Part shown: one piece after another, positions 63,923 through 64,000 of the stretch | Position numbering within the stretch: position 1 is the stretch's first letter | Layout of the letters: each line of letters begins with the position of its first letter | DNA from: Lacticaseibacillus zeae DSM 20178 = KCTC 3804 | GTDB taxonomy: Bacteria > Bacillota > Bacilli > Lactobacillales > Lactobacillaceae | DNA: 64,000 bases | NCBI RefSeq assembly: GCF_000260435.1 | Contig: NZ_BACQ01000036.1 | Location: 53,962 to 117,961, forward strand | Reading direction: 5' to 3' | Program-made: the position numbers and the translations under genes | The notes under the pieces: model-generated | The model's input: the letters and a program-made list of their open reading frames with translations, nothing else | Database searches by the model: none | What the model was told of the DNA's origin: nothing

Positions 63923-64000
63923 TACAATATTAGCCATAGCCACTAATTATCCATGATGACACAAAAAACGGGCATACTTTCCACACGCGATTTGCAGTGC

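Noticed and set aside
63721..63933. 70-residue plus-strand frame near the right edge
   Set aside because: It lies entirely within R2 copy k, whose pairing explains the sequence.

Overview
The window comes from a low-to-mid GC Gram-positive lactic acid bacterium, most probably the Lacticaseibacillus casei/paracasei/rhamnosus group. The evidence is: KxYKxGKxW signal peptides and an LPQTG sortase anchor, a T-box in front of trpS, a DinR-type LexA box in front of recA, many PTS genes, frequent TTG/GTG starts with strong AGGAGG ribosome binding sites, and a tRNA-Thr without an encoded CCA. The species cannot be fixed from the sequence alone.

Layout. 1-9.6 kb: two paralogous minus-strand surface adhesins. 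The first is interrupted at a C8 tract and runs off the left edge. The second is an intact 2725-residue lectin/DUF1542 protein. An orphan PTS EIID fragment lies between them. 9.8-13.6 kb: an RpiR regulator divergent from a fruK-fruA sugar-phosphate kinase/PTS operon. 13.6-26.3 kb: housekeeping and accessory genes (DUF554, SOS-controlled recA, aminotransferase/LysR pair, rnhA, HAD phosphatases, phosphoglycerate-mutase-like protein, aldo/keto reductase), interspersed with about 120-nt hairpin repeats. 26.3-33.4 kb: UvrA2-type ATPase, MarR, HD hydrolase, a gene-poor 1.1 kb and an ABC exporter. 33.6-41.3 kb: a six-gene operon for uptake and cleavage of a mannosyl/glucosyl compound (PTS EIIBC, EIIA, GH38, RpiR, GH1, ROK). 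41.6-51.1 kb: tRNA-Thr, CPBP protease, TDT transporter, LysR, HelD helicase, Opu-type osmoprotectant ABC transporter and a disulfide oxidoreductase. 51.2-57.1 kb: T-box/trpS, LemA and TPM-domain proteins, MATE exporter, GNAT and a methyltransferase. 57.6-63.6 kb: a translationally coupled ppx-ppk-ppx polyphosphate operon, a secreted DUF1002 protein and a small membrane protein.

The most interesting material is non-coding. (1) Two homologous loci (about 13.81-13.95 and 17.10-17.24 kb) look, on the minus strand, like a family of about 135-nt small RNAs. Each has C-rich hairpin loops, a perfect anti-Shine-Dalgarno CUCCUCC segment, a hairpin whose stem covaries between copies, and a terminator. 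The plus strand of each also encodes a 24-25 residue peptide with a strong ribosome binding site, so the coding strand needs testing. (2) A 120-nt imperfect palindrome (R1) occurs in seven full-length and three partial or deleted copies, with compensatory changes along the stem. It often ends about 22 nt before a start codon. (3) A second, about 190-nt multi-stem element (R2) occurs twice in opposite orientations; its variable stems are almost completely different in sequence but all still pair.

All assignments come from reading motifs and context. No database search was possible.
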